Positions 1 to 9,056 of a stretch of 64,000 bases of DNA are shown here, one piece after another (the first letter of the stretch is position 1; every line of letters starts with the position of its first letter). Origin of the DNA: Anaerohalosphaera lusitana. GTDB taxonomy: Bacteria > Planctomycetota > Phycisphaerae > Sedimentisphaerales > Anaerohalosphaeraceae. Location of the stretch: NCBI RefSeq assembly GCF_002007645.1, contig NZ_CP019791.1, positions 1,984,001 through 2,048,000 of the forward strand. The letters are read 5' to 3'. The notes under the pieces are model-generated. The model did no database searches and had not been told where the DNA came from. It saw nothing but the letters and a program-made list of their open reading frames with translations. The translations under genes were made by a program, and so were the position numbers.

Positions 1-1
1 C

Positions 2-310
2 GAGGAGCCTGCGGCGCACAAATTCGTGCAGAGCTGCTATTCGACGCTGGGGCTGATCAGCTTTTTGACGGTCGGGCCCGACGAAGTGCGAGCATGGCCG
101 ATCGAGAAGGGCACTACTGCGTTGGATGCGGCAGGTAAGATACACAGTGACATCAAACGCGGTTTCATACGGGCAGAGACGATTGCGTATGAGGATCTCA
201 AAGAGCTTGGCAGCGAAAAGGAATGCAAGGCCAAGGGGAAGGCTCGGCTCGAGGGCAAGAACTACGTTGTTCAGGACGGCGATATTATCAACTTCCGTTT
301 CAATGTATAG
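2..310 (+). CDS. ychF: Obg-like ATPase YchF, C-terminal part (5' truncated by window edge)
   Basis: The last 102 residues are visible; the frame is open to the window edge, so the start lies upstream. The text matches the C-terminal TGS domain of the ribosome-associated ATPase/GTPase YchF (OLA1): residues like 'GLISFLTVGPDEVRAW', 'GFIRAETIAYEDL' and the ending 'VVQDGDIINFRFNV' are family signatures. YchF hydrolyses ATP and associates with ribosomes and stress responses; the P-loop and helical domains are outside the window. cinA follows after 15 bases on the same strand, so they may be co-transcribed. The family call is firm; nothing can be said about the N-terminal half. Confidence 0.93.
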   Translation, partial: EEPAAHKFVQSCYSTLGLISFLTVGPDEVRAWPIEKGTTALDAAGKIHSDIKRGFIRAETIAYEDLKELGSEKECKAKGKARLEGKNYVVQDGDIINFRFNV

Positions 311-325
311 GCAGGAAGATCGGGT

Positions 326-1564
326 ATGGCAAAAGCGTATCTGGTGAGTGTTGGCAATGAAATACTGGCGGGGCAGACGGCGGACACAAATGCTGCCTGG
401 CTGGCGGGCAGGCTGTTGGAAAAAGGTATTGCCGTGGTCGGGACCAGTGTTGTGCCCGACGATATCGATGCGATAAAAGAAGCACTCATTCTGGGTGGAC
501 GAAAGGCGGAGGTGGTTCTGGTTACCGGAGGGCTGGGGCCTACGGATGACGATATCACGCGGGATGCTCTTGCAGGATTTCTCAGGGTAGAGCTGGAATT
601 ACGCGAGGAGCTTGTCGAGAGGATACGCAGGTTTTTCGCAAAACGCGGGATCGAGATGGCCGAGACGAACAAACGGCAGGGCATTATGCCCGTGGGCACA
701 AAGGATATACCAAACGACCTCGGAACCGCGTGCGGGATACTTGCTGAAAAAGACGGGAAGATATTTGCCTGCATGCCGGGCGTGCCCGTGGAGATGAGGA
801 AGATGTTCGATGAGCAAATTTCCGGAGAACTCGCACAGTTGGATGGCGGAGAAGTCGTTGTCGTAAGAAAGCTCCGGTGTTTCGGCACGGGTGAATCGAC
901 GATCGCTGATTTGCTGGGCGATATGATGAAGCGGAATCGTGAGCCGCTGGTCAATTGTACGGTCAGAGGCGGGGTGATCACGCTGCACATGGTGGCAAGA
1001 GGGAAGACTGTTGCAGAGGCGGAGAAACTGATCGAGCCTGTAAGACAGGATATCCGTGAAAGGCTGGGAGAGCTGGTCTTTGGCGAGGATGATCAGACGC
1101 TGGGACAGGTGGTTGGAGAGTTGCTGGCAGAGAGGGGGATGACAATTACTGTCGCAGAGAGCTGTACGGGCGGGCTGGTGGCGAAGATGCTTACTGATAC
1201 GCCCGGATCGAGCAGATATTTCTTGAGCGGGTGGGTTACTTACAGCAACAATGCGAAGATCAGTGAGCTTGCGGTCGATGCGAGGCTGATCGAACAAAAA
1301 GGTGCGGTCAGCGCGGAGGTTGCGGCTGCGATGGCGCAGGGAGCACGAAAGCGGGCCGGGACCGATATCGGTATTGGGATAACGGGGATTGCGGGTCCTG
1401 GCGGCGGAACCGAACAAAAACCGGTGGGCCTAGTATATATCTCTGTCGATTTCCGTGGTGATTCTTACGTCGAGAGAAGGGTTTTTTCGCACACCCGTGA
1501 GCTGGTTCGCCAGAGGGCTGCGATGGTTGCATTGGATATTGTGCGTCGCAAACTGAACAGTTGA
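326..1564 (+). CDS. cinA: CinA family protein (competence/damage-inducible; nicotinamide-nucleotide amidase)
   Basis: 412 residues, the usual length of a two-domain CinA. The N-terminal MoCF-like (COG1058) domain shows 'GNEILAGQTADTN' and 'VTGGLGPTDDDITRDAL'. The C-terminal CinA/PncC domain (about residues 255-410) shows 'AESCTGGLVAKML', 'GSSRYFLSGWVTYSN' and 'GITGIAGPGGGTEQKPVG'. The C-terminal domain in this family deamidates nicotinamide mononucleotide for NAD salvage; the N-terminal domain can have ADP-ribose pyrophosphatase activity. The ATG at 326 follows a purine-rich stretch and lies 15 bases after ychF. The stop codon overlaps the -35 box of the promoter driving the secretion operon downstream. 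Confidence 0.95.
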   Translation: MAKAYLVSVGNEILAGQTADTNAAWLAGRLLEKGIAVVGTSVVPDDIDAIKEALILGGRKAEVVLVTGGLGPTDDDITRDALAGFLRVELELREELVERIRRFFAKRGIEMAETNKRQGIMPVGTKDIPNDLGTACGILAEKDGKIFACMPGVPVEMRKMFDEQISGELAQLDGGEVVVVRKLRCFGTGESTIADLLGDMMKRNREPLVNCTVRGGVITLHMVARGKTVAEAEKLIEPVRQDIRERLGELVFGEDDQTLGQVVGELLAERGMTITVAESCTGGLVAKMLTDTPGSSRYFLSGWVTYSNNAKISELAVDARLIEQKGAVSAEVAAAMAQGARKRAGTDIGIGITGIAGPGGGTEQKPVGLVYISVDFRGDSYVERRVFSHTRELVRQRAAMVALDIVRRKLNS

Positions 1565-1589
1565 CCGGGCGGGTAGAGGTTGGTATAAT
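1561..1589 (+). promoter_or_regulatory. Sigma-70-type promoter of the secretion/pilus operon
   Basis: TTGACC (1561-1566), a 17-base spacer and TATAAT (1584-1589) form a near-consensus vegetative promoter. It overlaps the cinA stop codon and lies about 100 bases upstream of the first ATPase gene. No experimental support; the fit to consensus is the evidence. Confidence 0.7.
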
Positions 1590-1691
1590 CAAAAATTTGT
1601 GATAACTTCGCCCTGAAATTGCGCCGAAGCTTTACTGGTGGTCGTTTGTATGGGCATTTTGTAAGAATTCCGACTTAGTTAATAGGTTAGC

Positions 1692-3425
1692 ATGTCTAAG
1701 AAACGCAAGAAACTAGGCGAGATACTCTACCGGAGTAAGCTGGTAGACAAAGAAACGCTGATCAAGGCTATCAAAGAGGCCAGGAAGAACGGGCGAAGGC
1801 TTGGTGAACAGCTAATAGAAACCGGCAAAGCCAGCGAGAGCCAGATAGCAAAAGCGCTTGCTCATCAATTCGGGTTCAAATATGTCAATCTCGACAAGGT
1901 TGATATACCCGACAGCGCGATGAAGCTCATTCCCGATGAGATACGCAAAAAGCATCAGGTGCTGCCTCTGGAGCAGAATAATGGGGCAATGCGAGTCATT
2001 ATCAGCGATCCAATGGATCTGGACCTGCTTGATATGCTGCGTTTCAGGTTGAATTGTGAGATCGAGCCCTGTCTTGCGGCGCCTTCTAAGATCAAGGACA
2101 GGCTCGAGGATGAGGAAGAGGATGAATTCAAGCACAGCATCGATGAGATCGCGAGCAGTATCGATGCTACAACCGCGGAACTCGAAGAAGCGGGTCAGTC
2201 GTTAGAGGCTACGATCCGCAAGGCTCAGGAGGATGAGGGCGACGACGGGCCAATTATTAAGCTCGTTAATCTGCTGATCGACGAAGCGGTTCGCATGAAC
2301 GCGAGTGATATTCACCTTGAGCCGTTGGGTGACAGGGTGAGGATCCGCTATCGTGTGGATGGTGTTTGTATCGAGCGGGACAATATTCCCAAGAATATGC
2401 AGGGGCCTCTGCTTGCTCGTATGAAGATTTTGTCGGGTATCGATATCGGTGAGCGAAGGCTGCCTCAGGACGGTCGTATCAAACGGCACATCGATAACAG
2501 CGATATCGACTTCCGTGTTTCGACTCTGCCTGCTTACCACGGTGAAAGTACGGTATTGCGTATTTTGCGGCCTGATTCGGTTAATATCGGTATTCAGGCA
2601 CTTGGTTTTGAGCAGGACAACTACGAACAGTTCCAGAATATAATCAAGCGTCCGAACGGTATTTTCCTGGTGACAGGCCCGACCGGTAGTGGTAAGACTA
2701 CGACGCTTTATTCGGCGCTTAAGGAGCTGAACCGGCCTGATACGAAGATCATCACGGCTGAGGATCCGGTTGAGTATAATGTTCAGGGAATCAACCAGTG
2801 CCAGGTTCGAACGGAGATCGGGCTTACTTTTGACAAGATCCTGCGTTCCATGCTGCGTCAGGCACCAAACGTAATTCTTGTGGGTGAGATTCGTGATGCT
2901 CTGGTGGCGGATATCGCTATTCAGGCGGCACTAACGGGTCACCTGGTGTTTAGTACGCTACATACCAACGATGCTCCCAGCGCGATCACCCGTCTGATCG
3001 ATATGGGTGTAAAGCCTTTCCTGGTGGCAAGTTCCATTCAGGCGATCATGGCTCAGCGGCTGGTCAGGGTTATATGTAAGAAGTGCAAGGCGGAAGACAA
3101 GGATCCTGATCCGCGTTTTCTGCGGCTGCTGGGCATCAAGCCTCAGGACATTAAAAACCATACGCTCTACAAGGGTAAGGGCTGTGCTGCATGCCAGGGG
3201 ACTGGTTATAAGGGGCGAATGGCTATTTTCGAAATGCTCGAGCTCAATAATCAGATCCGTGAACTGGCGTTTGCGAGGGCTCCGGCGAGTGAACTGCGAA
3301 AAGCGGCCAGGGCGGGCGGCATGAAAACCCTGCTCGATGACGGCAAAAGGAAGGTTTTCCGCGGCGTGACAACTCCTCAGGAAGTTGCACGTGTTGCCCA
3401 GAGTGAAGACCTTATCGACGAATAA
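1692..3425 (+). CDS. Type II secretion/type IV pilus assembly ATPase (GspE/PilB family), first copy
   Basis: 577 residues. An N-terminal T2SSE_N-type domain (about 1-150, 'RRLGEQLIETGKASESQIAKAL') is followed by the hexameric secretion ATPase. Walker A 'GPTGSGKTTT' sits near residue 328, the Asp box near 'TAEDPVEYNVQGINQ', Walker B 'VILVGEIRD' near 394, and two CxxC pairs (CKKC about 460, CAAC about 497) form the zinc site typical of GspE/PilB. It would power pseudopilus assembly at the cytoplasmic face of the inner membrane. It heads an operon with a PilT, a second GspE, GspF, pseudopilins and GspK. Whether it is better called GspE or PilB cannot be decided here. Confidence 0.93.
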   Translation: MSKKRKKLGEILYRSKLVDKETLIKAIKEARKNGRRLGEQLIETGKASESQIAKALAHQFGFKYVNLDKVDIPDSAMKLIPDEIRKKHQVLPLEQNNGAMRVIISDPMDLDLLDMLRFRLNCEIEPCLAAPSKIKDRLEDEEEDEFKHSIDEIASSIDATTAELEEAGQSLEATIRKAQEDEGDDGPIIKLVNLLIDEAVRMNASDIHLEPLGDRVRIRYRVDGVCIERDNIPKNMQGPLLARMKILSGIDIGERRLPQDGRIKRHIDNSDIDFRVSTLPAYHGESTVLRILRPDSVNIGIQALGFEQDNYEQFQNIIKRPNGIFLVTGPTGSGKTTTLYSALKELNRPDTKIITAEDPVEYNVQGINQCQVRTEIGLTFDKILRSMLRQAPNVILVGEIRDALVADIAIQAALTGHLVFSTLHTNDAPSAITRLIDMGVKPFLVASSIQAIMAQRLVRVICKKCKAEDKDPDPRFLRLLGIKPQDIKNHTLYKGKGCAACQGTGYKGRMAIFEMLELNNQIRELAFARAPASELRKAARAGGMKTLLDDGKRKVFRGVTTPQEVARVAQSEDLIDE

Positions 3426-3466
3426 CATTGCATATCGTATTTATTTGTATTTCATAGGATTGCAAG

Positions 3467-4585
3467 ATGGCTACAGTACATATTGACAGATTGCTTGAAG
3501 CGTGTATTAAAATGGGCGGCTCCGACCTTCATATCGTTACCGGCAGACCTCCCGTCCTGCGTATTCGAGGCCGGCTGCGTTCGCTGGACACGAAGGTTAT
3601 GGACCCCGATGATACGTCTGCTTTGATGAAGAGTATTACGCCTGACAAGAATCAGCAGGAGCTTCAGGAGACGGGAAGTACGGACTTTGGTTTTGCATTT
3701 GGCGATAAAGGGCGATTCAGGACCGCTATTTTTAAGCAAAGAAGCCATATTTCGATGGTTCTGCGTCTTATTCCGTACGAACTGCTCAGTTTCGAGCAGA
3801 TCGGTCTGCCCAAGGTCGCGGCGGCGCTTTGTCGACGTCCGAGAGGGCTTTTCCTGGTTACAGGGCCGACGGGTAGTGGTAAATCGACGACGCTGGCGAG
3901 CATGATCGACTACATCAACACTAATCTCGATGTGCATATTATCACGGTTGAAGAGCCGATCGAGTACTATCACTATCATAAGAAGGCCATCGTGAACCAG
4001 CGTGAGGTGGGAATCGATGTTACGAGCTTTGCCGAGGCGTTAAAGCGTGCTTTGCGTCAGGACCCTGATGTTATTCTGGTGGGTGAGCTTCGTGACCTGG
4101 AGACGATCGAAGCCGCTATTACGGCTGCTGAGACTGGACACCTTGTATTCGGGACACTTCACACCACGGGTTGCCAGGGTACGATTAACCGTTTGATCGA
4201 TGCGTTCCCGGTAAGTCAGCAGGAGCAGATCCGAGTTCAGCTCAGTACGAACCTGATCGCGGTGCTAAGTCAGACGCTTTGCCCGCTCAAGGGCGGCAAG
4301 GGTCGTGTGGCTGCTTATGAGTTTATGCTTGTGACGCCGGCTATTTCGAACCTGATCCGTGAGAATAAGACGTATCGTATCGAATCGAGCATTCAGACGG
4401 GTAAGAACGTAGGTATGCAGTTGCTGGATGATCACCTCTGGGACCTGTATGCCGAAGACAAGATCGAGCTTCAGGAGATGCTGGACAAGGCGCGCAACCC
4501 ATCCGAATTGAAAGAGAAGGCCGATGCCAAGGCTCGTCGAGAGGGCAAGCATCTTGAAGACATTCGTCCCATTATTGGTGCTTGA
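3467..4585 (+). CDS. pilT: PilT-family twitching/retraction ATPase
   Basis: 372 residues, the length of PilT. The N-terminal PAS-like domain begins 'LLEACIKMGGSDLHIVTGRPPVLRIRG', typical for PilT. Walker A 'GPTGSGKSTTLASMIDY' is near residue 131, Walker B 'VILVGELRD' near 201, and the PilT-like C-terminal stretch contains 'ISNLIREN' and 'SSIQTG'. There is no zinc tetracysteine, unlike the flanking GspE copies. PilT proteins depolymerise type IV pili; a PilT inside an otherwise T2SS-like operon suggests retractable or dynamic fibres. It lies 41 bases after the first ATPase and ends in a hairpin at 4618-4652. Confidence 0.93.
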   Translation: MATVHIDRLLEACIKMGGSDLHIVTGRPPVLRIRGRLRSLDTKVMDPDDTSALMKSITPDKNQQELQETGSTDFGFAFGDKGRFRTAIFKQRSHISMVLRLIPYELLSFEQIGLPKVAAALCRRPRGLFLVTGPTGSGKSTTLASMIDYINTNLDVHIITVEEPIEYYHYHKKAIVNQREVGIDVTSFAEALKRALRQDPDVILVGELRDLETIEAAITAAETGHLVFGTLHTTGCQGTINRLIDAFPVSQQEQIRVQLSTNLIAVLSQTLCPLKGGKGRVAAYEFMLVTPAISNLIRENKTYRIESSIQTGKNVGMQLLDDHLWDLYAEDKIELQEMLDKARNPSELKEKADAKARREGKHLEDIRPIIGA

Positions 4586-4617
4586 GCCGAAAAAGTTGTG
4601 CTTAATTAGTAAAAATC

Positions 4618-4652
4618 AAGCGTTGTTGCGTTATTTTTCAGCGGCAACGCTT
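4618..4652 (+). terminator. Hairpin after pilT (terminator or attenuator)
   Basis: AAGCGTTGTTGC pairs with GCGGCAACGCTT (12 bp with two G-U pairs) around an 11-base loop, followed by the T-rich GTTCTTTCT. It lies 33 bases after the pilT stop and before a separate promoter at 4794, so it probably divides the operon into two transcription units. The T-tract is weak. The rest of the 293-base gap shows no gene. Confidence 0.55.
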
Positions 4653-4793
4653 GTTCTTTCTGAGTTCAGGGTCCGATAAGAAATCCTGTTTTAGAGGGTA
4701 ATTTCTTCGGATTCTGGTGGATTTTGAGTCCTTCGAAGAAGGGCTGGCACCGGACAAGTGTCTTATTTACTAAGTGTCCATGCTCTTATGGGC

Positions 4794-4822
4794 TTGAAAT
4801 CGACGATTTAACGGTGTATGAT
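4794..4822 (+). promoter_or_regulatory. Candidate promoter of the second gspE-gspF-pseudopilin unit
   Basis: TTGAAA (4794-4799), a 17-base spacer and TATGAT (4817-4822), about 57 bases before the second gspE. Together with the upstream hairpin this suggests an internal transcription start. Confidence 0.5.
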
Positions 4823-4878
4823 GTAAATAGATTTGATATGCATGCTTTGAGCGTGCGGAATTCATTGGAGAGTTTCAA

Positions 4879-6630
4879 ATGGCCACAGTTCCTCCTGTAC
4901 GGCAGTTAAAAGGTCGTCAGCTCGGCCGAGTGCTTATTAAAATGGGGGTTTTGACTCGTGATAAAGTTCACGAGGCACTCAAGGTACAGAAAAAACAAGG
5001 GGGGGATAAAAAGCTTGGTGAGGTTCTCAAGGAACTTGATCTTATTACGGATCAGGATCTCAAAATTGCCCTGGCGGGCCAGAAAGGTCTGGAATTCTGC
5101 GAGTTGGGCAATGTCGCAGTTCCCGACAAAATCATCGAGAAACTCCCTTCTGAAACGGCTCGCAACTACCGGGCCATTCCCATCGAATTCAATGCCGGGC
5201 GCAACGAGCTTGTTGTGGTGGTAGACAATGCCGAGAATTTCAGGACCGCGGAGGATCTGGGTACGGTTACAGGCCATACTATAGTGACCAAGATAGCCGA
5301 TGAGTCCGAGGTCGAGGAAGCTCTGGAAAGGTATTACCCGGAACAGAACGAGAGCATGAGCGAGATTCTGGGTGAGATCGAGGCGGATGGTCAGTTGCTG
5401 GAGATGGACGGCCGGGACGCCAGTATCGATCTTGATGAGCTGCAGGAACTGGCTGATTCTAGTCCGGTTAAGCGTCTTCTTAACCTCGTACTGCTGCAGG
5501 CCATTCGTGACGGTGCTGCGGATATTCATTTTGAGCCGTTCGAGGACGAGTTCAAGATGCGTTATCGTATTGACGGCGTGCTGTATGAGATGGTTCCGCC
5601 GCCCAAGCATATCGCGGTGGCGCTGGCTTCACGTATTAAGGTTATGGCTGACCTGGATATCGCTGAGAGGCGGCTGCCGCAGGACGGTCGTATTCCGCTG
5701 ACGGTGGCAGGGCGGCCGGTCGACTTGCGTGTGAGTATTCTGCCCACGATGTTCGGCGAAAGCGTTGTGCTTCGTATTCTCGACCGGGCCCAGGTGAATC
5801 TGGATATTTCAAAACTCGGTTTCAGGGAGCGGGAAGAGAACGTTTTCCGTCAGTTGATCCATAAACCAAACGGTATCGTGGTTGTTACCGGTCCGACGGG
5901 CTGCGGTAAGACTACGACGCTTTATTCCGCTCTAAAAGACCTTAACACGGTCGGGACGAAGATAATCACGACCGAAGATCCGGTCGAATATGACATTGAC
6001 GGCTTGATGCAGGTGCAGATCAATTCAGATATCGGTCTGACGTTCCCACGTTGCCTGCGTTCCATTCTGCGTCAGGACCCGGATATCGTTATGGTCGGTG
6101 AAATTCGGGACTTGGATACGGCGAAGATTGCGATCGAGGCTTCGCTTACAGGTCACCTTGTACTTACTACTGTCCATACCAACGATGCTCCGAGTACTAT
6201 TGCCCGTCTGGTCGACCTGGGGCTGGAGCACTTCCTTGTTACGGCATCGCTCGAGGGCGTTGTTGCACAGAGACTGGTGCGAAAGGTATGTCTGAATTGC
6301 AAGACGCAATACGATCCGAGTGAAGAAGAGCTGATGGAACTGGACCTGACGCCTGAGGACGTGAAGGACAAGAAGTTCTTCTACGGCAAGGGATGTGAAA
6401 AATGTAACAAGACCGGTTTCAAGGGCCGTCTGGGTCTTTTCGAGATCATGTCGATGGATGACGAGCTCCGGGACCTGATAATGAACCAGGCCTCGACGAA
6501 TATTTTGCGTGACGCTGCCAGAAAGAGCGGCATGAAGCTTCTGCGTGAGAACGGTCTGGAGCTGATCTTTGACGGTCAGACGACGATAAGTGAAGTTGCC
6601 CGCGAGACGATGATCGGGGAAACCGGATAG
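4879..6630 (+). CDS. Type II secretion/type IV pilus assembly ATPase (GspE/PilB family), second copy
   Basis: 583 residues with the same architecture as the copy at 1692: N-terminal T2SSE_N domain ('GRVLIKMGVLTRDKVHEAL'), Walker A 'GPTGCGKTTT' near residue 337, Walker B 'IVMVGEIRD', and a zinc tetracysteine (CLNC near 471, CEKC near 504). The two copies are clearly diverged, with different N-terminal linkers and CxxC surroundings, so they are not a recent duplication. This copy lies 61 bases before gspF and is the better candidate for the partner of the downstream GspF and pseudopilins. ATG at 4879 follows a purine-rich GGAGAG. Confidence 0.93.
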   Translation: MATVPPVRQLKGRQLGRVLIKMGVLTRDKVHEALKVQKKQGGDKKLGEVLKELDLITDQDLKIALAGQKGLEFCELGNVAVPDKIIEKLPSETARNYRAIPIEFNAGRNELVVVVDNAENFRTAEDLGTVTGHTIVTKIADESEVEEALERYYPEQNESMSEILGEIEADGQLLEMDGRDASIDLDELQELADSSPVKRLLNLVLLQAIRDGAADIHFEPFEDEFKMRYRIDGVLYEMVPPPKHIAVALASRIKVMADLDIAERRLPQDGRIPLTVAGRPVDLRVSILPTMFGESVVLRILDRAQVNLDISKLGFREREENVFRQLIHKPNGIVVVTGPTGCGKTTTLYSALKDLNTVGTKIITTEDPVEYDIDGLMQVQINSDIGLTFPRCLRSILRQDPDIVMVGEIRDLDTAKIAIEASLTGHLVLTTVHTNDAPSTIARLVDLGLEHFLVTASLEGVVAQRLVRKVCLNCKTQYDPSEEELMELDLTPEDVKDKKFFYGKGCEKCNKTGFKGRLGLFEIMSMDDELRDLIMNQASTNILRDAARKSGMKLLRENGLELIFDGQTTISEVARETMIGETG

Positions 6631-6691
6631 CCGAAATAATTGAGAACCTTATTATCAGGCCGGCCGAGGGGCTTGCCGGGAGGTTTTAGGA

Positions 6692-7933
6692 ATGGCAAAA
6701 TTCAAGTATGAAGCATTGGACGCCAAGGGCAAGGAAGTAAAGGCCGAGATCGATGCGCTCAGTAGTGATGAAGCCATCAGTAAGCTGAAGAACAAGGGTC
6801 TTTTCCCGACCAAGGTCGAAGCCAAGGGTGGTTCTAAGAAAACCCAGGTCAAGAAGACCGGCCGGCAGAAGAAACGCCGAAGCGGTAAGGTCAAGACCAA
6901 GCAGATCTGTCAGTTCTCACGACAGCTTTCCACGCTTCAGGATGCGGGACTTGCGATCCTGCGCTCGCTGAGGATCCTGGAGCAGCAGCAGAAACCCGGA
7001 ACGCTCAAACGAGTCGTGGGATATCTCGCTGAAGATATCGAGGGCGGGGCGACTCTTTCCGAAGCTATGGCGAAACACCCGAAGTGCTTCAGTGAGCTGT
7101 TTGTTAACATGGTTGCTGCCGGTGAGGTTGGTGGTGTGCTTGACGTTATTCTCTCGCGTCTTGCGGACTTTCTGGAAAAGAGTGAACGGCTCAAGAGTAA
7201 GATCAAGGGTGCGATGGTTTATCCGGTCGTGGTTATGACCGCTGCGATCGCGATCGTTCTTGGTCTGATGATCTTTGTGATACCCACGTTTGCCGAAGTA
7301 CTGAGTGACATGGGTGACGGTGCGGATCTTCCGTGGCTTACGCAGAAGCTTCTGGATCTTAGTGACTGGCTGTGTAACTGGTGGAACGCCGGTATGGTCG
7401 TTGCGTCGCCTTTCGTTATTATCGCATTTGTCAAGTTCATAAAACAGTTCCGAAACGGACGTTACGTGGTGGACCAGGTCAAGCTGCACACGCCCGTTAT
7501 TAAGAAGATCGTTTATAAGACAGCCGTTGCCCGCTGGACGCGAACGCTGGGTACGCTGATCAGTGCGGGTGTTCCGATTCTCGAAGCGATCAACATTGCG
7601 CGGGATACATCCGGTAACGAAGTTTATGCGAGGATGCTCGAAAAGGTTCACCATTCGATCCGGCAGGGCGACAGCTTTGCGAATCCGCTGCGGGCCTCTA
7701 AGACGGTCGACTCTATCGTGGTGAATATGGTGGACGTTGGTGAAGAGACAGGTGACCTGGATAAGATGCTCGAGAAGGTTGCGAACAACTTTGACGAAGA
7801 GGCGGACGTGCTGGTAGGTTCGCTGATGTCGCTGCTCGAGCCTATTATGATCATCTTCCTGGGTGGTATGGTTGGTACCATCGTTCTGGCGATGTTCCTG
7901 CCGATGGTTAAGATCATCCAGGTTCTTATGTAG
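6692..7933 (+). CDS. Type II secretion GspF / PilC inner-membrane platform protein
   Basis: 413 residues, the standard length. The N-terminal start 'AKFKYEALDAKGKEVKAEIDA' is typical of GspF/PilC. Two T2SSF domains follow ('FSRQLSTLQDAGLAILRSLRIL' region and 'WTRTLGTLISAGVPILEAI'). Membrane segments are seen near residues 172-196, 231-250 and 385-411. A Lys/Arg-rich linker near 50-70 separates the N-terminal tail. The protein is the membrane platform that couples the ATPase to pseudopilin assembly. It is co-directional with the second gspE and followed by seven prepilin genes. Confidence 0.93.
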   Translation: MAKFKYEALDAKGKEVKAEIDALSSDEAISKLKNKGLFPTKVEAKGGSKKTQVKKTGRQKKRRSGKVKTKQICQFSRQLSTLQDAGLAILRSLRILEQQQKPGTLKRVVGYLAEDIEGGATLSEAMAKHPKCFSELFVNMVAAGEVGGVLDVILSRLADFLEKSERLKSKIKGAMVYPVVVMTAAIAIVLGLMIFVIPTFAEVLSDMGDGADLPWLTQKLLDLSDWLCNWWNAGMVVASPFVIIAFVKFIKQFRNGRYVVDQVKLHTPVIKKIVYKTAVARWTRTLGTLISAGVPILEAINIARDTSGNEVYARMLEKVHHSIRQGDSFANPLRASKTVDSIVVNMVDVGEETGDLDKMLEKVANNFDEEADVLVGSLMSLLEPIMIIFLGGMVGTIVLAMFLPMVKIIQVLM

Positions 7934-8021
7934 TAGTTGAATGTGGTCGGTGAAGTTGAGGGTGCTGGCCTTGAAAAGAAATGATACGATACAATATTTT
8001 GCAAGTGGAAAGGACAGATAA

Positions 8022-8984
8022 ATGAGAACTGAGAAAAAGTTTGCGAGCTTGAGGTCGGGCTTTTCGATCGTGGAGCTGCTGACAGTGATGGGCGTGATCG
8101 CGATTCTGATCGCGCTGCTGGTGCCGGCCCTTAATATGGTCAGGGACTACAGCAAAGAGATCCAGCAGAAGTCGCAGTTTCATGCTATCGAGGTCGGTGT
8201 CGAGTTATTCAAAAATGAGTTCGGCATGTATCCCGAGAGCGGCGACAACATGTATATGGATAAAGATGGTGACGGCGCTTTGGACGGTGCGGCTGAAACG
8301 TATGCTGGTGCTAACAAACTCGCTGAGGCAATGGTAGGCTGGGACCTACTTGGTGTTCATCCTAAGTCTGAGTTTATGAATGATGGATTGTCCCCTGACG
8401 ATTCGGTTACTATTTATGATACAAACCAGCAAAATCTGGAAGAACGCGAAGAGCAGTTTATAGAGCTTGAGAATGCGAATGCTTTTGAGCTTTGGGACAT
8501 CTACAAAACCAATGAAGGCGGTGAGTTTGATACGAATTTTGCCAACTATGTACTTTGTGATGTTTTCGCAAAAGGAAGATATTCCGGTGTAAAGACAGGT
8601 ATGCCAATACTGTACTTTAAGGCTCACAAGGATCGGTATGAACAGGATTCCGCTAACGATTTCACAGGCTCAGGAAGTAATATTGACGACGATATCTATG
8701 ATTACTCTGACAACTTCAATCTCGTAAATCTTGGAGATCCTGTGACCGGCAACGCGCATCCGCTGGCTGACGGCGAAGTTGGTGCAGGTACAAATATTGC
8801 GGCACTGTCTGGCGCCGTTAACGACACAAACGATATGGCTGATTTTGATGATATGATCGTCAATGACAAGATATCTGCCATCAGTTCTCCTTACAAGGCT
8901 AAGACTTATATCCTGATCTCAGCAGGTAAGGATGGTCTGTACGGCACAAGTGATGATATTACCAACTTCACAAAAGAGAATTAG
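8022..8984 (+). CDS. GspG-like pseudopilin, enlarged (paralogue 1)
   Basis: 320 residues. A short basic leader ends in Gly followed by 'FSIVELLTVMGVIAIL', the prepilin peptidase site and N-terminal helix with Glu at position +5. The C-terminus 'SAGKDGLYGTSDDITNF' resembles the calcium-binding tail of the major pseudopilin GspG. Between them lies a long insertion with 'KLAEAMVGWDLLGVHPKSEF', 'ENANAFELWDIY' and 'GMPILYFKAH' that is shared with the paralogues at 9739 and 10692. Classical GspG has about 140 residues, so this is more than twice that. It probably forms part of a periplasmic pseudopilus. Confidence 0.88.
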   Translation: MRTEKKFASLRSGFSIVELLTVMGVIAILIALLVPALNMVRDYSKEIQQKSQFHAIEVGVELFKNEFGMYPESGDNMYMDKDGDGALDGAAETYAGANKLAEAMVGWDLLGVHPKSEFMNDGLSPDDSVTIYDTNQQNLEEREEQFIELENANAFELWDIYKTNEGGEFDTNFANYVLCDVFAKGRYSGVKTGMPILYFKAHKDRYEQDSANDFTGSGSNIDDDIYDYSDNFNLVNLGDPVTGNAHPLADGEVGAGTNIAALSGAVNDTNDMADFDDMIVNDKISAISSPYKAKTYILISAGKDGLYGTSDDITNFTKEN

Positions 8985-9056
8985 CCAACTAGAAGTTTCG
9001 TGCCCCTTTGTTTTGCTTGTTGCTGTGTGCTGATGGCTTTGTTAGAAAGCGAGAAT

